This document shows positions 35,835 through 44,600 of a stretch of 64,000 nucleotides of DNA, one piece after another. The notes beneath the pieces were generated by a model, which made no database searches, was not told the origin of the DNA, and worked only from the letters and a program-made list of their open reading frames with translations. Positions within the stretch are counted from its first letter, which is position 1, and each line of letters begins with the position of its first letter. The position numbers and the translations under genes are program-made. Source of the stretch: CAYXSX01 sp964467925 (GTDB lineage Bacteria; Pseudomonadota; Alphaproteobacteria; Micavibrionales; Micavibrionaceae); assembly GCA_964467925.1 (NCBI GenBank), contig CAYXSX010000006.1:1-64000 (forward strand). The letters run 5' to 3'.

Positions 35835-37286
35835 ATGAGCAAGGCAGACTATAAAAATTTTTTACAGGACAAAACCTATATAAACGGCACGTTTGTGAAC
35901 GGTGAAAAAAGTTTCGGCGTTTATAATCCGGCGGACGGATCGAAGGTCTGCGAGGTTCCCGATCTCGGCGTGGAAGAAACGAAGCAAGCGATTGAAGCGG
36001 CGCAAAAGGCTCTGCCGGACTGGGCGGCGAAAAGCGCGAAGGAGCGGGCCGGAATCTTAAAAAAATGGCATCAGCTTATTGTTGATAACGCTGATTCTCT
36101 GGCAGCACTGATGACGGCGGAGCAGGGCAAACCGATCAAGGAAGCCAAGGGCGAAATCATGTATGGCGCGGCCTTCATCGAGTGGTTCGCGGAAGAGGGC
36201 AAGCGCGCCTATGGCGATACCATCCCCAGCCCGTTTGACGGTGCGCGCATTGTTACGATCAAGCAGCCCGTGGGCGTTTGCGCCCTGATTACGCCGTGGA
36301 ATTTCCCGATGGCGATGATTGCGCGCAAGGTTGGGCCGGCGCTTGCGGCCGGATGCACGGTTGTGTCAAAGCCCGCGGGGGAAACGCCGCTATCGGCTTT
36401 GGCCTTGGCGGTTTTGGGTGAAGAGGCGGGCATTCCGCCGGGTGTGTTTAACATCATTACCACCAGCGATTCCAAGGCCGTGGGCAAAGAGCTTTGCGAA
36501 AACCCGATTGTGCGGAAGGTTTCGTTTACGGGCTCGACGGCGGTGGGAAAAACCCTGATGGAGCAGAGCGCCTCCACGATCAAGAAAATCTCGCTGGAGC
36601 TGGGCGGTAACGCGCCCTTTATCGTGTTCGAAGATGCCGATATCGATGCGGCGGTGGAAGGGGCGATTGCGTGTAAATTTCGCAATGCGGGCCAGACCTG
36701 CGTTTGTGCCAACCGCTTTTACATTCATGAAAGCATCTATGACGAGTTTGCGGATAAATTCACGGCCAAGGTCAAGGATTTGAAAGTCGGCGAGGGGACT
36801 ACGCAGGGCGTTGTTATTGGCCCGCTGATCAACGAAAAGGGTTTGAAAAAGGTGAAGAAACATGTGGAGGACGCGGTTAAAAAAGGCGCGAAAGTTTTGA
36901 CCGGCGGCAAGCCGCATGAGCTTCGCGGGCTGTTTTATCAGCCTACCGTGCTGGCCGATGTGTCGGGCGATATGAAACTCTGTTGCGAAGAAACTTTCGG
37001 TCCCGTGGCGCCGCTGTTTAAATTTAAGGACGAAAAGGAAGTCATCGATCTGGCGAATGACACGAATTACGGTCTGGCCTCCTATTTCTACGCTCGTGAT
37101 GTTGGAAAAGTCTGGCGCGTGGCCGAAGCGCTGGAATACGGCATGGTGGCGGTCAACGCCGGAATTCTCTCCACGGAAGTCGCGCCTTTTGGCGGGATCA
37201 AGGAATCCGGCATTGGCCGCGAAGGTTCTCACCTCGGTCTCGATGAATACCTAGAAACAAAATATATGCTGATGGGCGGGATCTGA
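35835..37286 (+). CDS. gabD: NAD(P)-dependent succinate-semialdehyde dehydrogenase
   Basis: Oxidises succinate semialdehyde to succinate, typically the last step of GABA breakdown. The 483-residue protein has the aldehyde dehydrogenase core: TPWNFPMAMIARK, catalytic Glu255 (LELGGNAPFIVFEDAD), Cys289 (GQTCVCANRF) and FGPVAPLFKF. The C-terminal PFGGIKESGIGREGSHLGLDEYLETKY is typical of the GabD subgroup. No gabT transaminase is adjacent, so the assignment to succinate semialdehyde rests on subfamily resemblance. The start has AAAGGGG upstream. Confidence 0.9.
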   Translation: MSKADYKNFLQDKTYINGTFVNGEKSFGVYNPADGSKVCEVPDLGVEETKQAIEAAQKALPDWAAKSAKERAGILKKWHQLIVDNADSLAALMTAEQGKPIKEAKGEIMYGAAFIEWFAEEGKRAYGDTIPSPFDGARIVTIKQPVGVCALITPWNFPMAMIARKVGPALAAGCTVVSKPAGETPLSALALAVLGEEAGIPPGVFNIITTSDSKAVGKELCENPIVRKVSFTGSTAVGKTLMEQSASTIKKISLELGGNAPFIVFEDADIDAAVEGAIACKFRNAGQTCVCANRFYIHESIYDEFADKFTAKVKDLKVGEGTTQGVVIGPLINEKGLKKVKKHVEDAVKKGAKVLTGGKPHELRGLFYQPTVLADVSGDMKLCCEETFGPVAPLFKFKDEKEVIDLANDTNYGLASYFYARDVGKVWRVAEALEYGMVAVNAGILSTEVAPFGGIKESGIGREGSHLGLDEYLETKYMLMGGI

Positions 37287-37296
37287 ACCTGAAATA

Positions 37297-37695
37297 TTAA
37301 AAGGGCTCACCACCGGAAGGTTTATTGGCTTCAAAAGCTGAGGCATCTTCCAAGCCCAAAAGATTTTTGATAAGGGCAATTTCATCAAAAATGCGGTGCT
37401 GACCTTTCTGAATATAACGCCCATCTAGTGTCACGACCTCATCAGAAATTTCATCGGCTGATAATATTATTACAGGCAGATTTCTCCCGAATCTTCTGAG
37501 CAAATCAAGACCGCTAGAGGAGCTTCCGGTATTGTTGTCTGTTACCACTGCGTCAAAGTTATGCAAAGCTCCAAGGAGTGCAATACCTTCATCTGCTGTA
37601 GCAACTGCGGTGACAGTAAAGCCTTCTGATTCAAGAAACATTGTATATAGGACGCGCTGTTCTTCTTCGTTTTCAATGTATAATAAATTAGTCAT
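37297..37695 (-). CDS. Stand-alone response-regulator receiver domain
   Basis: A 132-residue protein with CheY-like architecture. It starts MTNLLYIENEEEQR (first strand and acidic pair), has the probable phospho-acceptor Asp in DAVVTDNNTG, VIILSADE as the fourth strand with its Ser, and a KG-containing fifth strand (YIQKGQH). The start is placed at 37695, where GGAGAAGG lies 5 bp upstream; the longer frame is rejected. There is no output domain, and no kinase gene is adjacent, so its partner is unknown. It is convergent with gabD and divergent from ald. Confidence 0.8.
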   Translation of the reverse strand: MTNLLYIENEEEQRVLYTMFLESEGFTVTAVATADEGIALLGALHNFDAVVTDNNTGSSSSGLDLLRRFGRNLPVIILSADEISDEVVTLDGRYIQKGQHRIFDEIALIKNLLGLEDASAFEANKPSGGEPF

Positions 37696-37832
37696 AACCT
37701 TCTCCAAGCTTTGTTGTATATTTAACCAATTTAAACAATATGTCAATAAACAATAAATTGCTGCGCCGCGTATAGGATTAGGGAGCGGTAATTGGTACAA
37801 CATGGCATGTGCTTCAAAACAAGGAGGTTTTT

Positions 37833-38954
37833 ATGCTGATCGGCGTTCCCAAGGAAATCAAAAAACTAGAGCATCGTGTAGGGCTTGTGCCATCCTCGGT
37901 GAAAGAATTTACCAGCCACGGCCATGAGGTTCTGGTGGAGACGGGAGCGGGGGCCGCGATTAATTTTACCGATGCTGATTACGAAGCCGCAGGTGCGAAA
38001 ATTGCCGCCACCGCGAAAGAAATTTTCGAAAAAGCCGATATGATCATCAAGGTCAAAGAGCCGCAACCCGCAGAATGCACCATGTTGCGGGAAAATCAGG
38101 TGCTTTTTACCTATCTGCATCTGGCGGCCGATCCGGCGCAGACAAAGGCGCTGATGGATTCGGGCTGTACCGCCATTGCCTATGAAACCGTAACAGGGCC
38201 GGACGGACGGGGCTTGCCGTTGCTCCAGCCCATGAGCGAGATCGCGGGAAGGCTGTCGGTGCAGGTGGCGTCTTATCATTTACAAAAACATAAGGGCGGC
38301 ACAGGCCGTCTGATCGGCGGAGTGCCGGGGGTGAAACCGGCGGAAGTTCTGATTATCGGCGGGGGAGTTTCCGGCTTCCACGCGGCGCAGATGGCCACCG
38401 GCCTTGGCGCGAATGTGACGATTCTGGAGAAAAACAACGACCGTATGAGGTTTTTGGATGATTATTTCCACGGTCGGGCGAATATCATTTATTCCAACAC
38501 CGATACCATTGAGCGCGCCGTGGCGGCATCAGATGTCGTGATCGGCGCGGTGCTGATACCCGGTGCGTCTGCACCCATGCTCCTGAAAAAGGAAATGTTG
38601 CCCAATATGATTCCGGGTAGTGTGTTCGTGGACATTGCCATCGATCAGGGCGGGTGCGCGGAAACGTCAAAGGCGACAACGCACGACAACCCCACCTATA
38701 TCGTTGATAATGTTGTGCATTATTGCGTGGCGAATATGCCCGGTGCGGTGCCGCTGACGTCTGCTCTAGCTTTGAACCATTCCGTATTGCCCTATGCTCT
38801 GGCGCTGGCCGATAGAGGTTGGAGAGATGCTGTCGATACGGTCCCAGGCTTTAAGCCGGGGCTTAATATCTATAAGGGACAGGTTACCCATGAAGGCGTG
38901 GCGGAAAGCCTTAATCTTACGTATATAAATCCCGAAAAGGCCATGGCCGCCTAG
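37833..38954 (+). CDS. ald: Alanine dehydrogenase
   Basis: Interconverts L-alanine with pyruvate and ammonia using NAD. A strong ribosome binding site, AAGGAGG, fixes the start at 37833 (373 residues). MLIGVPKEIKKLEHRVGLVP is the family start, HLAADPAQTKALMDSG carries the active-site His, and VLIIGGGVSGFHAAQMATGLGA is the Rossmann NAD-binding motif. The end, MPGAVPLTSALALNHSVLPY, is also typical. It is a single-gene unit between the receiver-domain gene and tRNA-Asp. Confidence 0.96.
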   Translation: MLIGVPKEIKKLEHRVGLVPSSVKEFTSHGHEVLVETGAGAAINFTDADYEAAGAKIAATAKEIFEKADMIIKVKEPQPAECTMLRENQVLFTYLHLAADPAQTKALMDSGCTAIAYETVTGPDGRGLPLLQPMSEIAGRLSVQVASYHLQKHKGGTGRLIGGVPGVKPAEVLIIGGGVSGFHAAQMATGLGANVTILEKNNDRMRFLDDYFHGRANIIYSNTDTIERAVAASDVVIGAVLIPGASAPMLLKKEMLPNMIPGSVFVDIAIDQGGCAETSKATTHDNPTYIVDNVVHYCVANMPGAVPLTSALALNHSVLPYALALADRGWRDAVDTVPGFKPGLNIYKGQVTHEGVAESLNLTYINPEKAMAA

Positions 38955-39023
38955 ATTTTACCGAAACGCAAATAACTGCTTGATTTTTAAAAGCGGGTTT
39001 TGTATCACCTACCTACTCAATGC

Positions 39024-39100
39024 GCGGGTGTAGCTCAGCTGGTTAGAGCGCCGCCCTGTCACGGCGGAGGCCGCGGGTTCAAGTCCCGTCACTCGCGCCA
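39024..39100 (+). tRNA. tRNA-Asp (GTC)
   Basis: A 77-nt cloverleaf with acceptor GCGGGTG/CACTCGC, anticodon loop CTGTCAC (anticodon GTC), T-loop TTCAAGT, discriminator G and an encoded CCA. It lies 141 bp before nuoA. Confidence 0.97.
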
Positions 39101-39241
39101 TTGCTTCGCTAACGCTGTGCAATGTAAGAGCCTCCAGAATTTATGAAATTTATCATAAAAATCACGGCAATAGGTGTTTCCTTCGTCACGGGTTGCTGTT
39201 AAAACTGGTGGTGAATATACCTGTTGTTTTAGGATTTTCTT

Positions 39242-39613
39242 ATGGCCTCTTCGGAATTTTTGCTGGAATACCTCCCGATCCTGCTTTTCATGGTGGTGGC
39301 GATGGTGATTTCCGGCGCGATGATCGTGGGCTCCTTGCTGGTGGGCAAGCGTAATCCCGACCCCGAAAAGCTTTCCGCCTATGAATGCGGGTTCGACGCC
39401 TTTTCCGATGCCCGCAGCAAGTTTGATGTGCGGTTTTATCTTGTTTGTCTTTTGTTCATTATTTTCGATCTTGAAATCGCCTTCCTGTTTCCTTGGGCTA
39501 TATCGTTGAAAGAAATCGGCGTTTTCGGATTCTGGTCGATGATGACGTTCCTTGGTGTTCTGACGGTCGGCTTTATTTATGAATGGAAAAAAGGCGGATT
39601 AGAGTGGGAGTAG
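39242..39613 (+). CDS. nuoA: NADH-quinone oxidoreductase subunit A
   Basis: A small membrane subunit at the junction of the arms of complex I. The 123-residue protein has three transmembrane helices (about 10-35, 65-85 and 95-115). The conserved loop YECGFDAFSDARSKFDVRFY is followed by LLFIIFDLEIAFLFPWA, whose acidic residues lie near the quinone site. It heads the nuo operon; the 141-bp gap after tRNA-Asp presumably holds the promoter. nuoB starts 9 bp after its stop. Confidence 0.96.
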   Translation: MASSEFLLEYLPILLFMVVAMVISGAMIVGSLLVGKRNPDPEKLSAYECGFDAFSDARSKFDVRFYLVCLLFIIFDLEIAFLFPWAISLKEIGVFGFWSMMTFLGVLTVGFIYEWKKGGLEWE

Positions 39614-39622
39614 GGGACATTT

Positions 39623-40198
39623 ATGGGCCACGATAGAAAAATTATTGCCGCGCCGGATTATAATTTCCGCACCAATGTCGAGCTTCCGCCCGCGGTGGAG
39701 CAGGATGTTGTTCCCGCGGCCATATCAAAAACGCTTGAGGAAAAGGGTTTCCTGCTGACACAGGCTGATGCGCTGTTCGATTGGGCGCGCACAGGCTCTC
39801 TCTGGCCGATGACATTCGGTTTGGCGTGTTGCGCGGTGGAGATGATCCACGCCTATATGAGCCGTTACGATCTCGACCGTTTCGGGATGATTCCGCGGCC
39901 GAGCCCGCGCCAGTCCGATGTGATGATCGTGGCCGGAACGCTGACCAATAAAATGGCGCCCGCCCTTCGTAAAGTTTACGACCAGATGCCCGAGCCACGC
40001 TGGGTGGTTTCCATGGGTTCCTGCGCCAATGGCGGCGGGTATTACCATTATTCCTATTCCGTCGTGCGCGGATGTGACCGTATCGTCCCGGTGGATATTT
40101 ACGTGCCCGGATGCCCGCCCACGGCAGAGGCGCTTGTTTACGGCTTGCTCCAGCTTCAGAAGAAAATTCAGCGGGAGGACACACGTATTGCCCGGTGA
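39623..40198 (+). CDS. nuoB: NADH-quinone oxidoreductase subunit B
   Basis: Carries the terminal 4Fe-4S cluster N2 that passes electrons to quinone. In the 191-residue protein the cluster ligands are visible in GLACCAVEM, in VSMGSCANGGGYY and in VPGCPPTAEAL. RFGMIPRPSPRQSD is the conserved quinone-side segment. The first 40 residues are a variable leader. The end overlaps the TTG start of nuoC by 11 bp. Confidence 0.97.
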   Translation: MGHDRKIIAAPDYNFRTNVELPPAVEQDVVPAAISKTLEEKGFLLTQADALFDWARTGSLWPMTFGLACCAVEMIHAYMSRYDLDRFGMIPRPSPRQSDVMIVAGTLTNKMAPALRKVYDQMPEPRWVVSMGSCANGGGYYHYSYSVVRGCDRIVPVDIYVPGCPPTAEALVYGLLQLQKKIQREDTRIAR

Positions 40199-40883
40199 AG
40201 CGTTAAAAGATCTTGGCGAATATATAGTGGAAAGCCTGGGCGAAGGACATGTTGCCGGGCATAAATTCTACGTCGACGAGCTTTGCATCTACGCCAATAG
40301 CGGTTCGGTATGCAAGGTTCTGCAATTCCTGCGCGATAACAAGGAAGCCAAGTGCCAGCTTTTGATGGATATAACGGCGGTGGATTACCCCGATCGGCCC
40401 AAGCGTTTCGAAGTTGTTTATAATCTTCTGTCTCTGAAACAGAACCACCGCATACGGGTGAAGGTTCCGGTGGGTGAAAACGAATTAGTGCCGACCGCGA
40501 CAAAAATTTTCAGCGCCGCCGGATGGTTTGAGCGCGAAGTGTGGGACATGTACGGTATCATGTTTTCCGGTCATCCTGATTTGCGCCGTATCCTGACCGA
40601 TTACGGTTTTGAGGGGCATCCCCAGCGTAAAGACTTTCCGCTGACCGGTTATGTTGAGTTGCGCTATGACGAAGAGCTCAAACGTGTTGTCTACGAGCCC
40701 GTAAAGCTCACACAGGATTTCCGCTCTTTCGATTATCTTTCCCCGTGGGAAGGCATGACGGATGTCCAGCTTCCGGGTGATGAAAAAGGCACGATCCCGC
40801 CGCACGGCTGGAAAACGAAGAAAAAAGAGATGATCAGATCATCGGATAATCAGGTGAGTAGAAAAGAGAAAAGCCATGGCTAG
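40188..40883 (+). CDS. nuoC: NADH-quinone oxidoreductase subunit C
   Basis: A peripheral-arm subunit without cofactors. The start is taken as TTG at 40188, 9 bp after GGGAGGA, since no in-frame ATG stands at the proper place. Residues about 110-190 show the 30-kDa-subunit signature FSAAGWFEREVWDMYGIMF, then HPDLRRILTDYGFEGHPQRKD and VELRYDEELKRVVYEP. The last 17 residues (MIRSSDNQVSRKEKSHG) are encoded by the left arm and loop of a palindromic repeat and so are unlikely to be ancestral. It overlaps nuoD by 8 bp. Confidence 0.93.
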   Translation: MPGEALKDLGEYIVESLGEGHVAGHKFYVDELCIYANSGSVCKVLQFLRDNKEAKCQLLMDITAVDYPDRPKRFEVVYNLLSLKQNHRIRVKVPVGENELVPTATKIFSAAGWFEREVWDMYGIMFSGHPDLRRILTDYGFEGHPQRKDFPLTGYVELRYDEELKRVVYEPVKLTQDFRSFDYLSPWEGMTDVQLPGDEKGTIPPHGWKTKKKEMIRSSDNQVSRKEKSHG

Positions 40884-40930
40884 AGCGGCATCATCCGATC
40901 ATCCGATCATCGGATCATCAGATCATCCGG
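40829..40930. repeat. Tandem-unit palindrome (GATCATC type) across the nuoC-nuoD junction
   Basis: The left arm is three 8-bp units, GATGATCA, GATCATCG and GATAATCA. The right arm holds five inverted units of the CATCCGAT type. The loop carries the nuoC stop, the nuoD ribosome binding site and the nuoD start. The element is therefore translated on both sides. Related copies lie at 54304 and 54715. Confidence 0.85.
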
Positions 40931-42120
40931 ATATAGACGTTGCGGAAGAAACGCAGATCAAGCCCTTTACCATGAATTTCGGGCCGCAGCACCCGGCTGC
41001 GCACGGCGTGTTGCGCCTTGTGCTGGAGATGGAAGGGGAGGTCGTCGAGCGCGCCGACCCGCATATCGGACTTTTGCACCGTGGTACGGAAAAGCTGATC
41101 GAATATAAAACCTATACTCAGGCTGTGCCGTATTTCGACCGCCTTGATTACGTGGCACCGATGAATCAGGAACATGCTTTTGCCTTGGCGACGGAAAAAC
41201 TGCTTGGCATTACCGTGCCAGCGCGCGGGCAATATATTCGCGTTCTGTTTGCCGAGTTGGGGCGCGTTTTAAACCATATCCTGAACATCACCACCTTTGC
41301 CCTTGATGTTGGCGCGCTGACGCCCGCGCTTTGGGGGTTCGAAGAACGGGAAAAGGGTATGGAGTTTTACGAGCGTGTTTGTGGCGCGCGCCTTCACGCC
41401 AATTATTTCCGCCCCGGCGGCGTGACGAAAGACCTGCCCGCCGGTCTGCTTGAGGATATGATGGAATGGTGCGAGGAATTGCCGAAATTCCTGACCGATC
41501 TTGAGACGCTTTTGACCAACAACCGCATCTTCAAACAGCGCACGGTGGATATCGGCGTGGTGACCAAAGACGAAGCCATGGACTGGGGTTTTAGCGGGCC
41601 GATGCTGCGCGGCTCCGGTGTGGCGTGGGATTTGCGTAAAAGCCAGCCCTATGACGTTTACGAGGATATGGAGTTCGATATTCCCGTCGGCAAGACCGGA
41701 GATTGTTATGCTCGTTATCTGGTGCGTATGGCCGAGATGTATGAATCTCTTAAAATCATGAAACAGTGTATCAAGGATATGCCGGACGGCCTCGTGCGTG
41801 TGAACGATTACAAAGTCGCCCCGCCGCCACGCGCCGAGATGAAAGATTCTATGGAGGCGCTGATCCATCATTTCAAACTTTATACCGAAGGCTATCACGT
41901 TCCGGCGGGCGAAACCTATACTGCTGTGGAAGCGCCCAAGGGCGAGTTTGCCGTGTATCTGGTGAGTGACGGAACGAACAAACCCTATCGCTGCCGCATT
42001 CATGCGCCCGGTTTCGCGCATCTTCAGGCGCTTGATTTTATGAGCCGCGGCCACCAGCTGGCGGACGCGGTATCCATTATCGGTTCGCTTGATATTGTGT
42101 TCGGGGAGATTGACCGATGA
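40876..42120 (+). CDS. nuoD: NADH-quinone oxidoreductase subunit D
   Basis: Forms the quinone-binding pocket with NuoB. The 414-residue protein has the family start region MNFGPQHPAAHGVLRL, HIGLLHRGTEKLIEYKTY, the conserved YFDRLDYVAPMNQEH, and the C-terminal DIVFGEIDR. The first 25 residues before TQIKPFTMNF include two copies of the repeat-derived peptide SSDHP, encoded by the right arm of the palindrome at 40829-40930. This extension is not part of the conserved protein. The start overlaps nuoC by 8 bp. Confidence 0.96.
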   Translation: MARAASSDHPIIGSSDHPDIDVAEETQIKPFTMNFGPQHPAAHGVLRLVLEMEGEVVERADPHIGLLHRGTEKLIEYKTYTQAVPYFDRLDYVAPMNQEHAFALATEKLLGITVPARGQYIRVLFAELGRVLNHILNITTFALDVGALTPALWGFEEREKGMEFYERVCGARLHANYFRPGGVTKDLPAGLLEDMMEWCEELPKFLTDLETLLTNNRIFKQRTVDIGVVTKDEAMDWGFSGPMLRGSGVAWDLRKSQPYDVYEDMEFDIPVGKTGDCYARYLVRMAEMYESLKIMKQCIKDMPDGLVRVNDYKVAPPPRAEMKDSMEALIHHFKLYTEGYHVPAGETYTAVEAPKGEFAVYLVSDGTNKPYRCRIHAPGFAHLQALDFMSRGHQLADAVSIIGSLDIVFGEIDR

Positions 42121-42123
42121 TGA

Positions 42124-42192
42124 GTTGCAAGATTCAAGTTACAAGTTACAAGAATTTTGCAGCGTTTTTTCTTGCAACTTGTAACTTGCAAC
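42124..42192. repeat. Tandem-unit palindrome (CAAGTTA type) between nuoD and nuoE
   Basis: It starts 4 bp after the nuoD stop. The left arm contains GTTGCAAG and two full CAAGTTA units with 7-bp period. The right arm has three inverted units, CTTGCAA, CTTGTAA and CTTGCAAC. The arms are separated by an AT-rich loop. It fills almost the whole nuoD-nuoE gap. Confidence 0.88.
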
Positions 42193-42201
42193 TGGATAAA
42201 A

Positions 42202-42861
42202 ATGAAAAAACTATTTGAAATAAACGCACCGTATCAGCCCGAGAACTTTGTCTTCACCAAGGCCAATCAAAAGGCTATCGAAGGCATTATCGCAAAATAT
42301 CCGAAGGGGCGGCAGCAATCGGCTGTCATGCCCTTGCTCGATCTGGCGCAGCGTCAGGTGGGCGAGGAGGGGGCAAAAGCGGCGCAGCCCTATGGTGGAT
42401 GGATTCCGCGCGCGGCAATGGATCATATCGCCGAAGTTCTGGATATGCAGCCCATCAAGGTTTACGAAGTTGCCACCTTTTATTCCATGTACAATCTGGC
42501 ACCGGTTGGGAAATATCTTATACAGATGTGCACGACAACGCCTTGCTGGCTTTGCGGGTCTGATGACATCGTGAATGCCTGCAAAAAGCGTCTGGGCATT
42601 GGCATGAACGAAACGACCGAAGACGGGTATTTCACTCTGATGGAAGTGGAGTGTCTCGGTGCTTGTTGTAACGCGCCGATGGTACAGATTAATGATGATT
42701 TTTACGAAGATCTGACCGCCGAAACCATGACAGAAATTATCGATCTTCTGGCGCAAGATATGAAACCCAAAGTCGGTTCACAAACCGGACGCAGCGGTTC
42801 TATGGCCTTGACCGGGCCGACCAGCCTGAAAGACCAAGCCAAGAAAGCGGGAGTGGTGTAA
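42202..42861 (+). CDS. nuoE: NADH-quinone oxidoreductase subunit E
   Basis: Holds the 2Fe-2S cluster N1a beside the flavin subunit. The start MKKLFEINAPYQP at 42202 follows the palindrome directly and has only a weak GGAT upstream; an earlier in-frame ATG lies inside the repeat and is rejected. The 219-residue protein shows the thioredoxin-like cluster domain with ligands in MCTTTPCWLCG and ECLGACCNAP. VATFYSMYN precedes them. The Gln/Ser-rich C-terminal 40 residues are variable. nuoF begins at the base after its stop. Confidence 0.95.
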   Translation: MKKLFEINAPYQPENFVFTKANQKAIEGIIAKYPKGRQQSAVMPLLDLAQRQVGEEGAKAAQPYGGWIPRAAMDHIAEVLDMQPIKVYEVATFYSMYNLAPVGKYLIQMCTTTPCWLCGSDDIVNACKKRLGIGMNETTEDGYFTLMEVECLGACCNAPMVQINDDFYEDLTAETMTEIIDLLAQDMKPKVGSQTGRSGSMALTGPTSLKDQAKKAGVV

Positions 42862-44142
42862 ATGTTAGCTGATAAGGACCGCATATTTACCAATCTCTAC
42901 GGCTGGGAGTCTTTCACCTTGAAAGAGGCTAAAAAGCGCGGTGATTGGGACAATACCAAAGACATCATCAAAAAGGGCCGCGAGTGGATTATTGACGAGA
43001 TGAAAGCCTCCGGCCTTCGCGGGCGTGGCGGTGCAGGTTTCCCCACAGGAATGAAGTGGAGCTTTATGCCTAAAGAGTCCGATGGCCGCCCGCATTATCT
43101 TGTAATTAATGCCGATGAATCCGAGCCCGGCACATGTAAAGACCGGGAAATCTTGCGCCATGATCCGCATAAATTGCTGGAAGGGGCGTTGATTGCCGGT
43201 TTCGCGATGGGCGCGCACGCCGCCTATATCTACATCCGCGGCGAGTTTTATCATGAGGGATCGGAGCTGCAACGCGCGATTGACGAGGCTTACGATACAG
43301 GATTGCTCGGTAAAAACGCTGCCAAATCCGGTTGGGATTTTGACGTTTACCTGCACCGCGGGGCGGGTGCTTATATCTGCGGCGAGGAAACCGCGCTGAT
43401 TGAAAGTCTGGAGGGTAAAAAGGGCCAGCCGCGCAACAAGCCGCCTTTTCCGGCGATGGCGGGGCTTTATTCTTGTCCGACCACGGTAAATAACGTGGAG
43501 ACGATTGCTGTTGCACCTACTATCTTGCGCCGTGGCGCCAAATGGTTTTCAAAGCTTGGTCTTAACGAGAAAAACGCAGGCACGAAACTGTTCTGTATTT
43601 CCGGCCACGTAAATCAGCCTTGCAATGTTGAAGAAGAAATGGGCATTCCGCTTAAAGAGCTTATCGAGAAACATTGCGGCGGCGTGCGCGGCGGATGGGA
43701 TAATCTGCTGGCTGTTATTCCGGGCGGATCTTCAACGCCGCTGATGCCCAAAGAGATTTGCGATTCCATCCATATGGATTTTGATTCATTGCGTGAGATT
43801 GGAACGGGCCTTGGCACGGCGGGCGTGATTGTGATGGATAAATCCACCGATATTATTTACGCCATTGCGCGGCTATCCTATTTCTACAAGCATGAAAGCT
43901 GCGGCCAGTGTACCCCTTGTCGCGAAGGGGCTGGCTGGCTCTGGCGCATCATGACCCGCATGGTGAAGGGCAATGCCACGGTTGAGGAAATCGACCAGCT
44001 TTATGAAGTGACCAAGGAAATAGAGGGCCATACGATTTGCGCGCTCGGTGACGCGGCCGCCTGGCCGATCCAGGGGCTTATCAAACATTTCCGCCCCGAG
44101 ATGGAACACCGCATCATGGAATACCGTAAGGCCGCGGCCTAA
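42862..44142 (+). CDS. nuoF: NADH-quinone oxidoreductase subunit F
   Basis: The NADH- and FMN-binding subunit where electrons enter complex I. In 426 residues the NADH/FMN motif GLRGRGGAGFPTGMKWSF (about 52-69) and NADESEPGTCKDREI are followed by GAGAYICGEETALIESLEG. The 4Fe-4S N3 ligands are in ESCGQCTPCREG (about 348-359), with the fourth Cys in HTICALGDAAAW. It is the last gene of the first nuo block; in most genomes nuoG follows at once, but here 4.5 kb including purSL-purQ intervenes. Confidence 0.97.
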   Translation: MLADKDRIFTNLYGWESFTLKEAKKRGDWDNTKDIIKKGREWIIDEMKASGLRGRGGAGFPTGMKWSFMPKESDGRPHYLVINADESEPGTCKDREILRHDPHKLLEGALIAGFAMGAHAAYIYIRGEFYHEGSELQRAIDEAYDTGLLGKNAAKSGWDFDVYLHRGAGAYICGEETALIESLEGKKGQPRNKPPFPAMAGLYSCPTTVNNVETIAVAPTILRRGAKWFSKLGLNEKNAGTKLFCISGHVNQPCNVEEEMGIPLKELIEKHCGGVRGGWDNLLAVIPGGSSTPLMPKEICDSIHMDFDSLREIGTGLGTAGVIVMDKSTDIIYAIARLSYFYKHESCGQCTPCREGAGWLWRIMTRMVKGNATVEEIDQLYEVTKEIEGHTICALGDAAAWPIQGLIKHFRPEMEHRIMEYRKAAA

Positions 44143-44149
44143 AAAACTT

Positions 44150-44255
44150 CCCAATTTAATCCTGTACTTCGTTAAACTTCGCCTCGGGGTGCTCACGTAT
44201 GTTTAATACGCTGTGCGCCCCGAGGCTCGTTTGCCTAGTGCAGAAGTAAATTGGG
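44150..44255. repeat. Palindromic repeat after nuoF
   Basis: Outer arms CCCAATTTAATCCTGTACTTC and CAGAAGTAAATTGGG, with an inner pair GCCTCGGGGTGCT and GCGCCCCGAGGC, starting 8 bp after the nuoF stop. It marks one edge of the segment that interrupts the nuo operon. It could also stop transcription from nuoF. Confidence 0.75.
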
Positions 44256-44361
44256 TGCGTTTTGTCTAAATAGCTAAACCTTTATCTAAAATTTCCGGTC
44301 TTTTAACATTTTTTACGTAATCTTTACATGGTGGTTTCAAAATCATGCAGATTGCGTAAAA

Positions 44362-44598
44362 ATGGCTAATGATCCGTTTGGATGGGGGAACCCAAAGCCC
44401 ACAACCTCTGATCCAGTCGTTCCAAATGGGCGGCAATGGATATTGTCTTCAGCGGAAGACAAATTTCCCTCTGCGTGCGCTTTAAAGGTGAATGAACAAT
44501 TTACCAATGCTGCTGACGGGGCAGGTTGCCAGACAGGTTATCAGGCGGACTATAAGGTTGCTAATATTTTCGAAAATACCAATACGCTTACGATTTAG
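44362..44598 (+). CDS. Hypothetical protein, 78 aa
   Basis: Not recognised. A small soluble ORF (MANDPFGWGNPKPTT...) rich in Asn, Pro, Gly and Thr, with two Cys residues in the second half (CALKVN and GCQTGYQ). No clear ribosome binding site precedes its ATG. The 106 bp upstream are AT-rich and may carry a promoter. It ends 2 bp before the stop of the convergent purQ. It lies in the segment that interrupts the nuo operon and could have arrived with the purine genes. Confidence 0.5.
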   Translation: MANDPFGWGNPKPTTSDPVVPNGRQWILSSAEDKFPSACALKVNEQFTNAADGAGCQTGYQADYKVANIFENTNTLTI

Positions 44599-44600
44599 GA

